A stretch of DNA of 55,810 bases, from NCBI RefSeq assembly GCF_022844445.1, contig NZ_JALHLS010000018.1, positions 1-55,810 on the forward strand, read 5' to 3'. This DNA is from Hyphomonas sp. (GTDB lineage Bacteria; Pseudomonadota; Alphaproteobacteria; Caulobacterales; Hyphomonadaceae). Shown piece by piece: positions 34,876-44,731 of this stretch. How positions within the stretch are numbered: position 1 is the stretch's first letter; the number at the start of each line of letters is the position of its first letter. The notes beneath the pieces are model-generated. The model made no database searches, was not told the DNA's origin, and was given only the letters and a program-made list of their open reading frames with translations. Both the position numbers and the translations under genes were made by a program.

Positions 34876-36006
34876 TCAGTACAAGGGCATCAGCACCGCT
34901 ATCGCTTCAGCGGCGATGCCTTCGCGACGGCCGGTGAAGCCGAGGCCTTCGGTGGTTGTGGCCTTCACGCTGACGGCGTCGAGCGGCAGACCGAGGAGTT
35001 CGGCAGTACGTGCCCGCATCGCTTCGCGGTGGGGCTTCACCTTCGGCGCTTCGCAGATCACCGTGATGTCGCAGCTGTCGATCCGGTATCCTTTCGATTC
35101 TGCGAGAGTCTGAGAATGTTTGAGAAAGATTCCACTATCGGCGTCCTTCCAGCGAGAGTCAGACGGCGGAAAATGATCGCCAATGTCACCCAATGCGACG
35201 GCCCCGAGGATGGCATCGGTCAGCGCATGCCATCCGGCATCGGCGTCAGAATGGCCTTTGAGTTTGGCAACGTGCGGAATGGGCACGCCGCAGAGCGTGA
35301 CGTGATCGCCCGGCTCAAATTCGTGGACATCAAAGCCCTTGCCGACACGGGGTGCGCCCGTTGGCGCAAGGAGGCGGGCGAGCATATCGAAATCCTCGGG
35401 ATAGGTGATCTTGGTGAGTTTGGCTGAGCCCGTGATGAACTGGACGCGGGCGCCGGCCGCCTCGACTGCGGCAAGGTCATCGACAAGGTCGCCGCCGCTC
35501 CGTGTGAGGGCATCGCGAATGGCGCCGAAGCGAAAGGCCTGCGGGGTCTGCACCCTATAGAGGCCAGCGCGGTCAACGGTCGTCAGCACGCCTTCGTCAT
35601 CGCGCTTCAGGGCATCGGAGACGGGCAGGGCGGGGGCTGCGGCGTCGGCAATGTCCAGCGCCTCGATAAGAGCGGTGATGAGCGCGCCATCAATACCCGG
35701 GCGGGCGGCATCGTGGATCAGCACCTTGGTGTCCTTTGGCACCTCCAGAACGGCGAGGCCGCTGAGGACGGACTGGGTACGAGAGGCGCCCGGCTCCGCG
35801 CGCACGAACCGCTGGCCCTTGCCGGGTTTGCCCAGCTCGGCGGAGGCGACCACGACGATGTCGGTGACGGCTGGATGGCGGCTGAACACGTCGATCGACC
35901 AGTCGATCACGCGGCGGCCGAGCAGCGGCTGCCATTGCTTGGGCGCATCTGCACCCGCCCGGAGACCTTTGCCCCCAGCGACGATAAGAACGGCTACGCG
36001 AGTCAT
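34876..36006 (-). CDS. ispDF: Bifunctional IspD/IspF (MEP pathway)
   Basis: The 376-residue fusion joins 2-C-methyl-D-erythritol 4-phosphate cytidylyltransferase (residues 1 to about 215; [17 protein letters not shown] binds CTP) and MEcPP synthase (about 218-376; GKGFDVHEF and [16 protein letters not shown] bind zinc and substrate). It catalyses steps three and five of non-mevalonate isoprenoid synthesis. Such fusions are typical of alphaproteobacteria. It is divergent from dusB. Confidence 0.96.
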   Translation of the reverse strand: MTRVAVLIVAGGKGLRAGADAPKQWQPLLGRRVIDWSIDVFSRHPAVTDIVVVASAELGKPGKGQRFVRAEPGASRTQSVLSGLAVLEVPKDTKVLIHDAARPGIDGALITALIEALDIADAAAPALPVSDALKRDDEGVLTTVDRAGLYRVQTPQAFRFGAIRDALTRSGGDLVDDLAAVEAAGARVQFITGSAKLTKITYPEDFDMLARLLAPTGAPRVGKGFDVHEFEPGDHVTLCGVPIPHVAKLKGHSDADAGWHALTDAILGAVALGDIGDHFPPSDSRWKDADSGIFLKHSQTLAESKGYRIDSCDITVICEAPKVKPHREAMRARTAELLGLPLDAVSVKATTTEGLGFTGRREGIAAEAIAVLMPLY

Positions 36007-36133
36007 GTGGTGCTTCTAAAGCAGCCGTTCCGGTGTGACTATCCTGCCGCAGGAAACTCGCCTTCTGCACGAAAATTGTGCTGCACATCATTTGGGCGCT
36101 TGCTCGAGAAGCGGAATTCGTGAAGATAAAGAA

Positions 36134-37123
36134 ATGATTAAATATAAGGCACCTCGGGTTTGGCTGGCGCCGATGTCGGGCGCGACGGACGCTCCGATGC
36201 GGCGTCAGGCCGTGCGTTTCGGCGCGCCGGCGGTCGTGTCCGAGATGGTGGCGGGCGAAACGCTGGCGAAGGCCCGGCCGGATGTGGTGCGGCGCACCTG
36301 CCGGCATGAGGGCGCCGGGTTCTGGATCGTCCAGCTCGCCGCGCGCCGTCCGGGCGACATGCTGGCGGGCGCCAAGCTGATGGCGGAAGCCGGAGTCGAT
36401 GTGATCGACATCAACATGGGTTGCCCCTCCAAGGAGGTGACCGGCGGCCAGTCGGGCTCGGCGCTGATGCGCGACCTGGAGCTTGCCGGCGAGATCATCG
36501 ATGCGGCCATCGAAGGCGCGGGCGCGCGCCCCGTGACGCTGAAGATGCGGCTCGGCTGGGACGATACGCTCCGGAACGCGCCGGCGCTGGCGCAGATTGC
36601 CGAGCGCAAAGGCGTGCAGATGCTCACCGTTCACGGGCGCACGCGCTGCCAGTTCTATGCCGGCGCGGCCGACTGGTCGGCGGTGCGCGAAACGGTCGAC
36701 GCCGTCGCGCTGCCCGTGATCGTAAACGGCGATATCCGCGATGCTGCCTCCGCGCGGGAAGCGCTGCGGCAGTCCGGCGCACACGGCGTGATGATCGGCC
36801 GCGCGGCGATGGGGCGGCCTTGGCTGCCGGGTGAGATTGCTGCTGCGCTCGACGGCCGCCGCTGGCGCATGCCGGACATGGCCGCACAGTGCGACAGTCT
36901 CGCCGAGCAGGTTGCGGATTCGCTCGCGCTCTACGGCTCCAGCCTCGGCCTACGGATGGCGCGTAAGCATGTCGCGGCGGCGATCGATCATCTCGCGCTG
37001 CCGCTGCCTGCGGCCGAGCGCCGCGCGCTGCGATCCGAACTCTGCCGGATTGAAGATCCGGCCGAACTTACCCGCGCCTTGCGTGCGGTCTATCTGGAAA
37101 GAATCCCCGAGGAGCTGGTCTGA
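36134..37123 (+). CDS. dusB: tRNA-dihydrouridine synthase
   Basis: The 329-residue FMN enzyme reduces uridines in the tRNA D-loop. VWLAPMSGATDAPMRR opens the TIM barrel, DINMGCPSKEVTGGQSGSAL carries the catalytic Cys, and TVHGRTRCQFY and GVMIGRAAMGRPW bind FMN. The frame is open from 36035; the ATG at 36134 gives the family N-terminus. In many alphaproteobacteria dusB precedes ntrB and is co-transcribed with it; here the gap to ntrB is one base. Confidence 0.94.
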   Translation: MIKYKAPRVWLAPMSGATDAPMRRQAVRFGAPAVVSEMVAGETLAKARPDVVRRTCRHEGAGFWIVQLAARRPGDMLAGAKLMAEAGVDVIDINMGCPSKEVTGGQSGSALMRDLELAGEIIDAAIEGAGARPVTLKMRLGWDDTLRNAPALAQIAERKGVQMLTVHGRTRCQFYAGAADWSAVRETVDAVALPVIVNGDIRDAASAREALRQSGAHGVMIGRAAMGRPWLPGEIAAALDGRRWRMPDMAAQCDSLAEQVADSLALYGSSLGLRMARKHVAAAIDHLALPLPAAERRALRSELCRIEDPAELTRALRAVYLERIPEELV

Positions 37124-37124
37124 A

Positions 37125-38186
37125 ATGCCTACGCTTGACCAAACGCGCCCTGCAAACCTGTCGGAGCTGGCGCCTGTCGCCTTGCTACACATCGATGCGC
37201 GGCGGCGGATCTGCAATGTGAATGCGGCGGCAGAAGCGCTGCTGCAACTGTCCCGCCGGGCGCTGGTCGAACGCCCGCTGAGCGAAGTGATCTATCACGA
37301 CTCTCCCTTGTTCGAGCTGATCGACCGGGCCGCGCGCGAGCCCGCCGAGATCACGGCCCCTTCGACTCCTGTATCGGGACCGTCCGTACCGGTGCGGACG
37401 ATCTGCGATGTGCGGGTCCGCAGCGTGGACGGTGGTGACTTCATTCTGGTTCTCGGAGAAGCGCCGGCGCGCGATCCGTCCGAAGGTATCGCGGGCGCAG
37501 CCGGGTTCGGTCGCATTCTGGGCCATGAAGTAAAGAATCCGCTCGCCGGCATCATCGGTGCTGCCCAATTGCTGGAGCGGCAGGGGCATACCGACCAGGC
37601 CGAGTTGCTCGACATCATCAAGGATGAAGCCCGCCGCATTGAACGTTTGGTCAACCGTCTGTCGGCGTTCGAGCTGTTCTCGGCGCCGCGCATGCAGGGC
37701 TGCAACGTGCATGCGCTGCTGGACAAGGTGATCGCGTCCGAGCGAGCAGCGATGGGGCCGAAGATCGAGTTCAGGCGGGAGTTCGATCCCTCCCTGCCGG
37801 ATATCCAGGCGGATCCCGATCATCTTCAGCAGGCTTTTCAGAACATCGTTCGAAACGCCGCCGAGGCGGCCTCTGAAGAGAATGGCCGGGGCGAAGTCAC
37901 CATCCGCACCGCCTACGCTGCCGGGCTCGCGATGCGCCAGGCCCGGCTAGGCTCCGGCCTGCGCCGCGCGATGCTGATTTCCTTCGAGGATAATGGTCAC
38001 GGGATACCGCGTGAACGCCAAGCGACCATTTTTGATGTTTTTCAGAGTTCAAAGTCCGGTGGACGTGGACTCGGGCTTTCGGTCGTGAGTGAAGTCGTCA
38101 CGGCGCATGGCGGTCAGATACGCGTTGACAGCCAGCCGGGCGCAACCCGGTTCACAGTTCTCTTGCCACTCGTGGAGGCCGGCTGA
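37125..38186 (+). CDS. ntrB: Nitrogen regulation sensor histidine kinase NtrB
   Basis: The 353-residue soluble kinase has a PAS-like N-terminal domain (about 15-120), the phospho-acceptor motif GHEVKNPLAGIIGAAQLL with its His, and an ATPase domain with NIVRNAAEAA, DNGHGIP and GGRGLGLSVV. It phosphorylates or dephosphorylates NtrC under control of the PII protein. The ATG at 37125 begins inside TGAAATG just after dusB. It precedes ntrC by one base. Confidence 0.93.
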   Translation: MPTLDQTRPANLSELAPVALLHIDARRRICNVNAAAEALLQLSRRALVERPLSEVIYHDSPLFELIDRAAREPAEITAPSTPVSGPSVPVRTICDVRVRSVDGGDFILVLGEAPARDPSEGIAGAAGFGRILGHEVKNPLAGIIGAAQLLERQGHTDQAELLDIIKDEARRIERLVNRLSAFELFSAPRMQGCNVHALLDKVIASERAAMGPKIEFRREFDPSLPDIQADPDHLQQAFQNIVRNAAEAASEENGRGEVTIRTAYAAGLAMRQARLGSGLRRAMLISFEDNGHGIPRERQATIFDVFQSSKSGGRGLGLSVVSEVVTAHGGQIRVDSQPGATRFTVLLPLVEAG

Positions 38187-38187
38187 C

Positions 38188-39561
38188 ATGGCCGACAAGA
38201 CCGTTCTGCTCGCCGAAGATGACGCGAGCATTCGCCTGATCGTCAACCAGACACTCGTTTCGGCGGGCTATGAAGTGCGTGCCACCAGTTCGCCCGATGC
38301 GCTGCAGCGCTGGGTGCGCAACGGGGAAGGGGATGTCGTCGTCACCGACGTTTATCTCGGCGACACGTCGATCTTCGACCTGCTGCCCTCCATGAAGCTG
38401 GCGAGGCCGGACCTGCCCTTCATCGTGATGAGCGGGCAAAACACGATCCTCACCGCCGCCTCGGCCGCCGAACATGGCGCGTTCGACTATTTGCCCAAGC
38501 CGTTCGATATCGACGTTCTGTCTAGCCTTGTTCGGCGCGCGCTCAAGTCTTCGCCGAACGTCGAGCGGTTGATCCATCCGGAAGCGCAAAAAGCAGTTCA
38601 GGACGCTGGCCTGCCGCTGATCGGGCGCTCTGATGCGATGCAGGAAGTCTACCGCCTGATTGCCAAGGTAATGAACACCGACCTCACAGTATTGATCGAA
38701 GGCGAAAGCGGCACCGGCAAGGAACTCGCTGCACGCGCCATCCATCAGCTCGGCCATTCCAAGAATGGCAAGTTCATTGGCCTTGATCTTGCGGCGATGC
38801 CCGCTGCGGAGATCAACCGCGAACTGTTCGGCGCAAACGGCACCGACGGCGCTGTGCACATGAAGGGCGGCACGCTGTATCTCGACGAGATCGGCGACCT
38901 TCCGGCGGAAGCGCAGGCGCAGCTGGTGAAGCTGCTGCGCGAGCCGGGCGGCGCCCGCCTGATCGCCTCGACGCGGCGCAATCTCGGCAAGCTGGTCGAA
39001 GAGGGCAAGTTCCGCGAGGATCTCTATTACCGCCTGAACGTAATGCGGCTCGCCATTCCGCCGCTCCGTCACCGAAAGGAAGACATTCCGGAACTTGCGC
39101 GCGCCTTTCTCATCCGCGCACAGCGCCAGGGACTGGCCGCGCGGACCTTCGAGAAATCGGCGCTCGACCTGATGGCAGCGTATGACTGGCCGGGCAACGT
39201 GCGCGAACTCGAGAACCTCGTGATCCGTCTTGCGGTGCTCAGTTCAGACACGATCATCACGCTGATGGACGTCGAGCGCGAGATGCGCATGGGGGCTTCC
39301 GAACAGGCGGGCGGCCATGCCGGCTTCGAGGCTGAAGTCGAGGCGCTGCTGCACCGGTACGTGATGGGGGATCTCGTGTCAGGCGGCGAGAGCGGCGATT
39401 CGATGGTGCACAGCTCGGTGATCGACCGGGTAGAGCGTCCGCTGATCCGGCTCGCCCTATCGGTGACGTCCGGCAACAAGGTTAAGGCCGCCCAATTGCT
39501 GGGAATGAACCGGAACACGCTTCGCGCGAAGATTAATGCCCTCGGAATTGCAGAAGACTGA
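38188..39561 (+). CDS. ntrC: Nitrogen response regulator NtrC, without the GAFTGA loop
   Basis: The 457-residue regulator has a receiver (Asp54 in VVVTDVYLG), an AAA+ domain with Walker A GESGTGKE (172-179) and Walker B GGTLYLDE (227-234), and a C-terminal Fis-type helix-turn-helix (AAQLLGMNRNTLRAKIN). Between ELFG (212-215) and GGTLYLDE only about 11 residues remain, where sigma-54 activators have about 22 including GAFTGA. It should therefore not remodel sigma-54 holoenzyme. The NtrC of Rhodobacter capsulatus, which works with sigma-70, is a known precedent. Confidence 0.92.
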   Translation: MADKTVLLAEDDASIRLIVNQTLVSAGYEVRATSSPDALQRWVRNGEGDVVVTDVYLGDTSIFDLLPSMKLARPDLPFIVMSGQNTILTAASAAEHGAFDYLPKPFDIDVLSSLVRRALKSSPNVERLIHPEAQKAVQDAGLPLIGRSDAMQEVYRLIAKVMNTDLTVLIEGESGTGKELAARAIHQLGHSKNGKFIGLDLAAMPAAEINRELFGANGTDGAVHMKGGTLYLDEIGDLPAEAQAQLVKLLREPGGARLIASTRRNLGKLVEEGKFREDLYYRLNVMRLAIPPLRHRKEDIPELARAFLIRAQRQGLAARTFEKSALDLMAAYDWPGNVRELENLVIRLAVLSSDTIITLMDVEREMRMGASEQAGGHAGFEAEVEALLHRYVMGDLVSGGESGDSMVHSSVIDRVERPLIRLALSVTSGNKVKAAQLLGMNRNTLRAKINALGIAED

Positions 39562-39619
39562 TTGACGACCCGCCATTCCGTGTCTTTAGTGCATCAGTGT
39601 TGCATTAAGGGCACGTAAT

Positions 39620-41932
39620 GTGTGTCCGGATTGCCACGGGGCCGGGGCCCTAACAGAGCCGGATTGCGTGTCGACAGCTACAAACTCAACGGCCACGAAA
39701 GCAAGCTGGGCCCTCTTTGAGGGGCTATTCATCATCGCGGCCCTCGTCGCGGTGTTTGCCACCTTCATTGCCATTTCCGGCGCCGCCCCGAATGACCCGA
39801 CCGCCGGCGCGACGCCGTGGCTGCTCGGGCTGAACTTCGTCCTGCTCATCGTCCTGGCGGTAATCGTGGTGCGCGAGTACCTCGCCATTCGCGGCGACAG
39901 CAATGATGGCGGCGGCAAGCTGGCGCGCCGGTTCGTTTTGCTGTTCGGCTTCTCGGCGCTCATCCCGTCAATGGTCGTGGCGGTGTTCATGGGCGCCTTC
40001 ATCACGCGCGGGCTGGATCGCTGGATCGGCGAGCGCGTCGACAAGCTGATGGAGCAGAACACCGAAATCTTCCGTACATACGTCGACAGTTTCCAGGCGA
40101 CGTTCGAGTCCGACATGCGGCTTGCTGCGATGGATGTGGAGAATTTCGCCAAGCAGGTTGATCAGACACTCGCAGAGCCCGGTACGCCGGATGTGGCGGC
40201 TTACGCATCTGCGGAGTTTTTTGAGGGACTGCGCTCTGAACTTGCGATCCGCGAGTTCCTCACGATTGCCATTCTCGGCCCCGACGGCGTGGACCTGATC
40301 GCCGAAGCGAGCGTGCAGGACGCAATCTTGCTGTCACCTCCGAAGGCAGCCTTCACCGAAGCTGACAGCGGCGCGGTGGCGACCACACTCTACGAAGGCC
40401 GAGGAATCGCGACTGCGCTGATCCGGATTTCGGCGCCGGTGGATGGTTACATCTACGCGGTGAAAGTATTTGACCGAAACGCAGCGCGCTCCCTGCGCGA
40501 AGCGGAGACGGCGCTCGAGGAGTACAACGCGGCGAAACGCAATAGCGGACGGCTGCAGGCGATTTTCGTGATCGGCTATACGCAAATCGTGGGCCTCGTC
40601 CTCCTTCTGGCTGGCCGCCTGGGACTTGAGGCAGCAGGGCGCATCACCGGCCCGATCGGCAGGCTCGCTTCGGCGGCGCACGCCGTGCGCGACGGGGACC
40701 TTGGTGTGAGGGTCCCTGTGGCCGGCCCGGTCGATGAAGTGCACGCGCTGAGCAGCTCGTTCAATGCAATGACGGAGCAGCTGTCCGGTCAGCAGTATGC
40801 GTTGATCCGTGCCCGCAAGGACGAAGAGGATCGCCGCCGCTTTGTTGAGACGCTGCTCGGCGAAATCGGAGCCGGGGTGATCCGGGTAGATCGTGAAGAA
40901 CGCATCACGCTGGCCAACCGGTCGGCTTGCGAAATCCTTGGCGTGGATGAAGTTCCTGAAGGCGCCTTGCTGGCCGATGTTGCGCCAAGCTTCAGCAAGA
41001 TCGTGCGCGATACCTTTGAGCGCAACGCTGCGGTGGATGCGAGCCTCGAGCTGACGCGCAAAGGCGAGCCGCGAAGCGTGCGTCTGAAGTCTGCTCCAGA
41101 GGCCTCGGGCGGCTGTGTGCTGACATTTGACGACACGACCAACCTGATCTCGGCGCAGCGCCAGCTCGCCTGGCGCGATGTGGCACGTCGCATCGCCCAC
41201 GAAATCCGCAACCCTCTGACTCCAATCATGCTGTCGACCGAGCGTCTGCGCCGGCGGTACGCGTCCAAGATCGATGACACGGACGGTGTGTTTGATCGTT
41301 GCATCGAAACGATCCTGCGCAAGGTCGAGGACATTGCGCGGATGGTCGAGGAGTTCTCGAGTTTTGCGCGGATGCCGAAGCCGAGCATTGCGCCGTTTGA
41401 CATGCGCGCGGTGCTTCAGGGTGCAAGTTTTGCGCAGAGCGTTGTCTCGCCAGATATCGAGATCGAGCTTGAAACCGAACTTGCCGAAGCGCCCTTCCTC
41501 GGGGATGAGCGCTTGCTGGCGCAGGCTTTCGGGAACCTCCTGAAGAACGCCGCAGAGGCAATTGATGGCCAGCCGATTGAGAATGACGTGTCCGGACATA
41601 TCCGGATCATCCTGACGCGCGACGGCGCCGGGCTCGAGATTGTCATCGAAGATAACGGGCCGGGCTTTCCTGCCGAAGTACGCAATCGCCTGCTTGAGCC
41701 GTATGTCACGACGCGCGAGAAGGGTACGGGCCTTGGCCTTGCCATCGTGAACCGCATCATCGCGGACCATGGCGGCTCGATCTCGCTTCAGAACCGGCCA
41801 GACGGCCTGCGCGGCGCGCGCGTGCGCGTGCTGCTGCCGGAGGATGGCGCGCTCACAATGCAGTCGGACGAAACGTCCGGCCGCGACCTAGTTCATGATG
41901 GCGGGCATGTGCCCTCATCAATCAGTTTGTAG
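39620..41932 (+). CDS. ntrY: Nitrogen regulation sensor histidine kinase NtrY
   Basis: The 770-residue membrane kinase has three N-terminal membrane segments (about 32-54, 66-86, 104-126), a periplasmic domain, a fourth segment at about 312-332, HAMP and PAS domains, the acceptor motif HEIRNPLTPIMLS and an ATPase domain (NLLKNAAEA, EDNGPGFP, GTGLGLAIV). With NtrX it responds to nitrogen and redox state. The start is uncertain: GTG at 39620 has AAGGG upstream; GTG at 39668 would drop a Cys-rich 16-residue lead. It ends 12 bases before ntrX. Confidence 0.92.
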   Translation: MCPDCHGAGALTEPDCVSTATNSTATKASWALFEGLFIIAALVAVFATFIAISGAAPNDPTAGATPWLLGLNFVLLIVLAVIVVREYLAIRGDSNDGGGKLARRFVLLFGFSALIPSMVVAVFMGAFITRGLDRWIGERVDKLMEQNTEIFRTYVDSFQATFESDMRLAAMDVENFAKQVDQTLAEPGTPDVAAYASAEFFEGLRSELAIREFLTIAILGPDGVDLIAEASVQDAILLSPPKAAFTEADSGAVATTLYEGRGIATALIRISAPVDGYIYAVKVFDRNAARSLREAETALEEYNAAKRNSGRLQAIFVIGYTQIVGLVLLLAGRLGLEAAGRITGPIGRLASAAHAVRDGDLGVRVPVAGPVDEVHALSSSFNAMTEQLSGQQYALIRARKDEEDRRRFVETLLGEIGAGVIRVDREERITLANRSACEILGVDEVPEGALLADVAPSFSKIVRDTFERNAAVDASLELTRKGEPRSVRLKSAPEASGGCVLTFDDTTNLISAQRQLAWRDVARRIAHEIRNPLTPIMLSTERLRRRYASKIDDTDGVFDRCIETILRKVEDIARMVEEFSSFARMPKPSIAPFDMRAVLQGASFAQSVVSPDIEIELETELAEAPFLGDERLLAQAFGNLLKNAAEAIDGQPIENDVSGHIRIILTRDGAGLEIVIEDNGPGFPAEVRNRLLEPYVTTREKGTGLGLAIVNRIIADHGGSISLQNRPDGLRGARVRVLLPEDGALTMQSDETSGRDLVHDGGHVPSSISL

Positions 41933-41944
41933 AGGAACGATCGA

Positions 41945-43330
41945 ATGGCACTCGACATTCTAGTCGTAGACGATGAGCCGGATATCCGGGAACTGATGGC
42001 CGGCGTCCTGGGAGACGAAGGCTATTCCGTGCGCACTGCGGACACTGCCGAACGGGCGCTGGAAGAAGTTCGTTCACGGACGCCGCGTCTGGTGATCCTC
42101 GATGTCTGGCTGCAGGGGAGCGGCATGGATGGCCTTTCCTTGCTCAAGTATCTGAAATCGATCGATCCGATCCTGCCGGTGATTGTGATCAGCGGCCATG
42201 GAAACATCGAGACGGCGATTGCGGCCATCCGGCGCGGCGCGTTTGACTTCATCGAAAAGCCGATCAAGGCGGACCGGCTCATGCTGGTCGTGGAGCGCGC
42301 AATCGAATCGGCTGCGCTGCGCTATGAGAACGCGGCGCTGCGCAACCGGGCGGGCGACGAAGAGCGGTGGATCGGCAACAGCCAGGCGGCAGCGACGCTG
42401 CGCGCCTCCATCGACAAGGTTGCGCCGACCAATTCGCGGGTTCTGATTTCCGGACCGGCTGGGGTGGGCAAGGAGCTTGCGGCGCGCTTGATTCACAAGA
42501 ATTCCGGCCGGGTGCAGGGGCCGTTTGTTGTCGTCAACGCAGCGACGATAGCGCCGGACCAGATGGAGATTGCTCTATTCGGGGAAGAGGATTCGCAAGG
42601 CCGAACAATCCGCGTGGGACTGTTCGAACGGGCACACACGGGAACGCTGCTGCTGGATGAAGTGGCAGACATGCCGATCGGAACGCAGAACAAGATCCTC
42701 CGGGTGCTGACAGAGCAGCGCTTCCAGCGCGTCGGCGGCCGTTCGGATGTCAGCGTCGACGTGCGGGTGATGGCGGCAACCACTAAGGACCTGCGTGCCG
42801 AAATCGAGAAGGGCAACTTCCGCGAAGATCTGTTCTATCGCCTGAGCGTGGTTCCGTTGCGTGTGCCTTCGCTTTCGGAGCGACGCGATGACATCACGGA
42901 GCTGGCCACTTATTTCTGTGAACGCATTGCAGAAACCTCGGGCCTGATCTGCCGGAACTTCACGCCTGAGGCGCTGGCCGTGCTCCAGTCCATGGAATGG
43001 CCCGGGAACATCCGTCAGCTGCGCAACCTCGTTGAGCGCATCCTGATTCTGTCGCCGTCCGATTCGACCCGTCCGATCAGCGTCGACGAGCTGCCGCGCG
43101 ATCCCGGCCGTTCGGCCTCTCCGGCGGCGCAGTCCGGCTCTGCCGACCTCGTTGGCCTGTCGCTGCGCGATGCGCGTGAGCAGTTCGAGCGGGAGTACCT
43201 TACACTGCAGATTACCCGATTTAACGGAAACATATCGCGGACTGCGGAATTCATCGGTATGGAACGCTCTGCCCTCCACCGAAAATTAAAGGCTTTGGGC
43301 ATAACAACCGGCGTGCGGCACGATAGTTGA
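41945..43330 (+). CDS. ntrX: Response regulator NtrX, without a recognisable GAFTGA loop
   Basis: The 461-residue protein has a receiver (Asp53 in VILDVWLQGSGMDG), an AAA+ domain with Walker A GPAGVGKE (170-177) and Walker B GTLLLDEV, and a C-terminal Fis-type helix-turn-helix (NISRTAEFIGMERSALHRKL). The segment after ALFG reads EEDSQGRTIRVGLFERAHT, without GAFTGA. Other alphaproteobacterial NtrX proteins share this loss and also influence cell-wall, respiration or envelope genes, so sigma-54 activation is doubtful. Confidence 0.92.
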   Translation: MALDILVVDDEPDIRELMAGVLGDEGYSVRTADTAERALEEVRSRTPRLVILDVWLQGSGMDGLSLLKYLKSIDPILPVIVISGHGNIETAIAAIRRGAFDFIEKPIKADRLMLVVERAIESAALRYENAALRNRAGDEERWIGNSQAAATLRASIDKVAPTNSRVLISGPAGVGKELAARLIHKNSGRVQGPFVVVNAATIAPDQMEIALFGEEDSQGRTIRVGLFERAHTGTLLLDEVADMPIGTQNKILRVLTEQRFQRVGGRSDVSVDVRVMAATTKDLRAEIEKGNFREDLFYRLSVVPLRVPSLSERRDDITELATYFCERIAETSGLICRNFTPEALAVLQSMEWPGNIRQLRNLVERILILSPSDSTRPISVDELPRDPGRSASPAAQSGSADLVGLSLRDAREQFEREYLTLQITRFNGNISRTAEFIGMERSALHRKLKALGITTGVRHDS

Positions 43331-43354
43331 CCCACGGGCTGAAAGGCTGAACTG

Positions 43355-44728
43355 ATGCACGTTCTGATCTGCGGCGCCGGGCGCGTGGGGCAGGGCATTG
43401 CCCGCCGGCTTGCGCGTGAGAAGCACGAAATCACCATCATCGACGAAAACGCGGATCTGGTAGATCAGGTCTCGATCGATCTCGATGTGCGCGGCATCGT
43501 CGGCCATGCAGCGCATCCGGATGTACTGAAACGCGCGCGGGCGGCGGACTGCGAGATGATCATCGCGGTGACGCACTTCGACGAGATCAACATGGTGATC
43601 TGCCAGATCGCCCACACGATATTCTCAGTTCCATTCAAGATCGCGCGCGTGCGCGACCGCTCCTACCTCGACGCGGCGTGGAAGAACATTTTCTCGCGCG
43701 AAGGCCTCCCCATCGACATGGTGATCTCGCCGGAAGCCGAAGTTGGCGACGCTATCCTTCAGCGCTTCCGGACCCCTGGCACCATTATGAGCGCAACGTT
43801 TGCCGGCGGGCGACTGAAGTTACTGGGCTTTGAACTCGGCGCCGACAACCCGCTGATAGACCTTCCCGTTGACCAGATGCGAGGCGTGTTTCCGGACCTT
43901 TCGGCGCGCGTTATCGGCATCGGCCGCGGCACGGAAATTCGTGCACCGCGCGGGCGTGATGTGCTGAAGCCGGGGGATCGCGCCTACGTCGCCGTGCTGG
44001 ACGTTCACGCCGAGCGTTTGACCTCGATCTTCAACCGCGACCAGAGCCGGCTCGATCACGTTGTGATCGTCGGCGGCGGGAACGTGGGGCTTCACGTGGC
44101 CAAGGTGCTCGAGAAGGAAAGCCATATTCGCGTGCGGTTGATTGAGCGCAGCGCGGAACGGGCCAACAAGGCCGTTGCGCAGGTGAAGCGTTCGATTGTC
44201 ATCCATGGCGATGGGCTCAATCCCGATATTCTCGCCGAGGGCGGGGTAGACCGCGCCGACTTTGTGATTGCTATCACGGATGACGACAAGACGAATCTCC
44301 TGATCAGCAACCTGTCAAAGCGAGCAGGCGCGAAGCGTGCGCTGGCTCTGATCAATGCACCTGAGTTGGCAAGCCTTGCCTCAGACATGCGCGTCGACAC
44401 GGTGCTGGACCCGCGCGCGCTAACCGTGTCGCAGGTTCTGCTGCGCATGCGGCGGGGACGTATCCTTGGCCTCCAGTCGCTGGAAGACGGCATGGCAGAA
44501 GTAGCGGAAGGCATTACGCTGGAGTCGTCCTCGCTGATCGGCAAGGCGCTCGGCTATGACGATCTTCCCGAAGGCGTAACCGCCGCGGCCGTTCTGCGTG
44601 GAAACCAGATCCTCATGGCAGATTCCGATGTCATCGTGCGGCCAGAAGACCACCTCGTGATCTTCTATGAGGCGGAGATGGTGCGCAGCGTCGAGAAGTT
44701 CTTCCGGGTCAATCCGGACTATTTCTAA
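43355..44728 (+). CDS. trkA: Trk potassium transporter NAD-binding subunit TrkA
   Basis: The 457-residue cytoplasmic protein has two TrkA-N (RCK) halves: VLICGAGRVGQGIARRLA at the first NAD-binding fold and VVIVGGGNVGLHVAKVLE at the second, each followed by a TrkA-C domain. It gates the TrkH channel. The gene follows ntrX by 24 bases, an order conserved in alphaproteobacteria, and precedes trkH by three bases. Confidence 0.95.
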   Translation: MHVLICGAGRVGQGIARRLAREKHEITIIDENADLVDQVSIDLDVRGIVGHAAHPDVLKRARAADCEMIIAVTHFDEINMVICQIAHTIFSVPFKIARVRDRSYLDAAWKNIFSREGLPIDMVISPEAEVGDAILQRFRTPGTIMSATFAGGRLKLLGFELGADNPLIDLPVDQMRGVFPDLSARVIGIGRGTEIRAPRGRDVLKPGDRAYVAVLDVHAERLTSIFNRDQSRLDHVVIVGGGNVGLHVAKVLEKESHIRVRLIERSAERANKAVAQVKRSIVIHGDGLNPDILAEGGVDRADFVIAITDDDKTNLLISNLSKRAGAKRALALINAPELASLASDMRVDTVLDPRALTVSQVLLRMRRGRILGLQSLEDGMAEVAEGITLESSSLIGKALGYDDLPEGVTAAAVLRGNQILMADSDVIVRPEDHLVIFYEAEMVRSVEKFFRVNPDYF

Positions 44729-44731
44729 GCC

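Noticed and set aside
39620..39667. Cys-rich N-terminal lead of NtrY (MCPDCHGAG...) as a possible zinc-binding site
   Set aside because: It exists only if translation starts at the GTG at 39620. A GTG at 39668 removes it, and NtrY proteins normally begin close to the first membrane segment. Not enough to claim a metal site.
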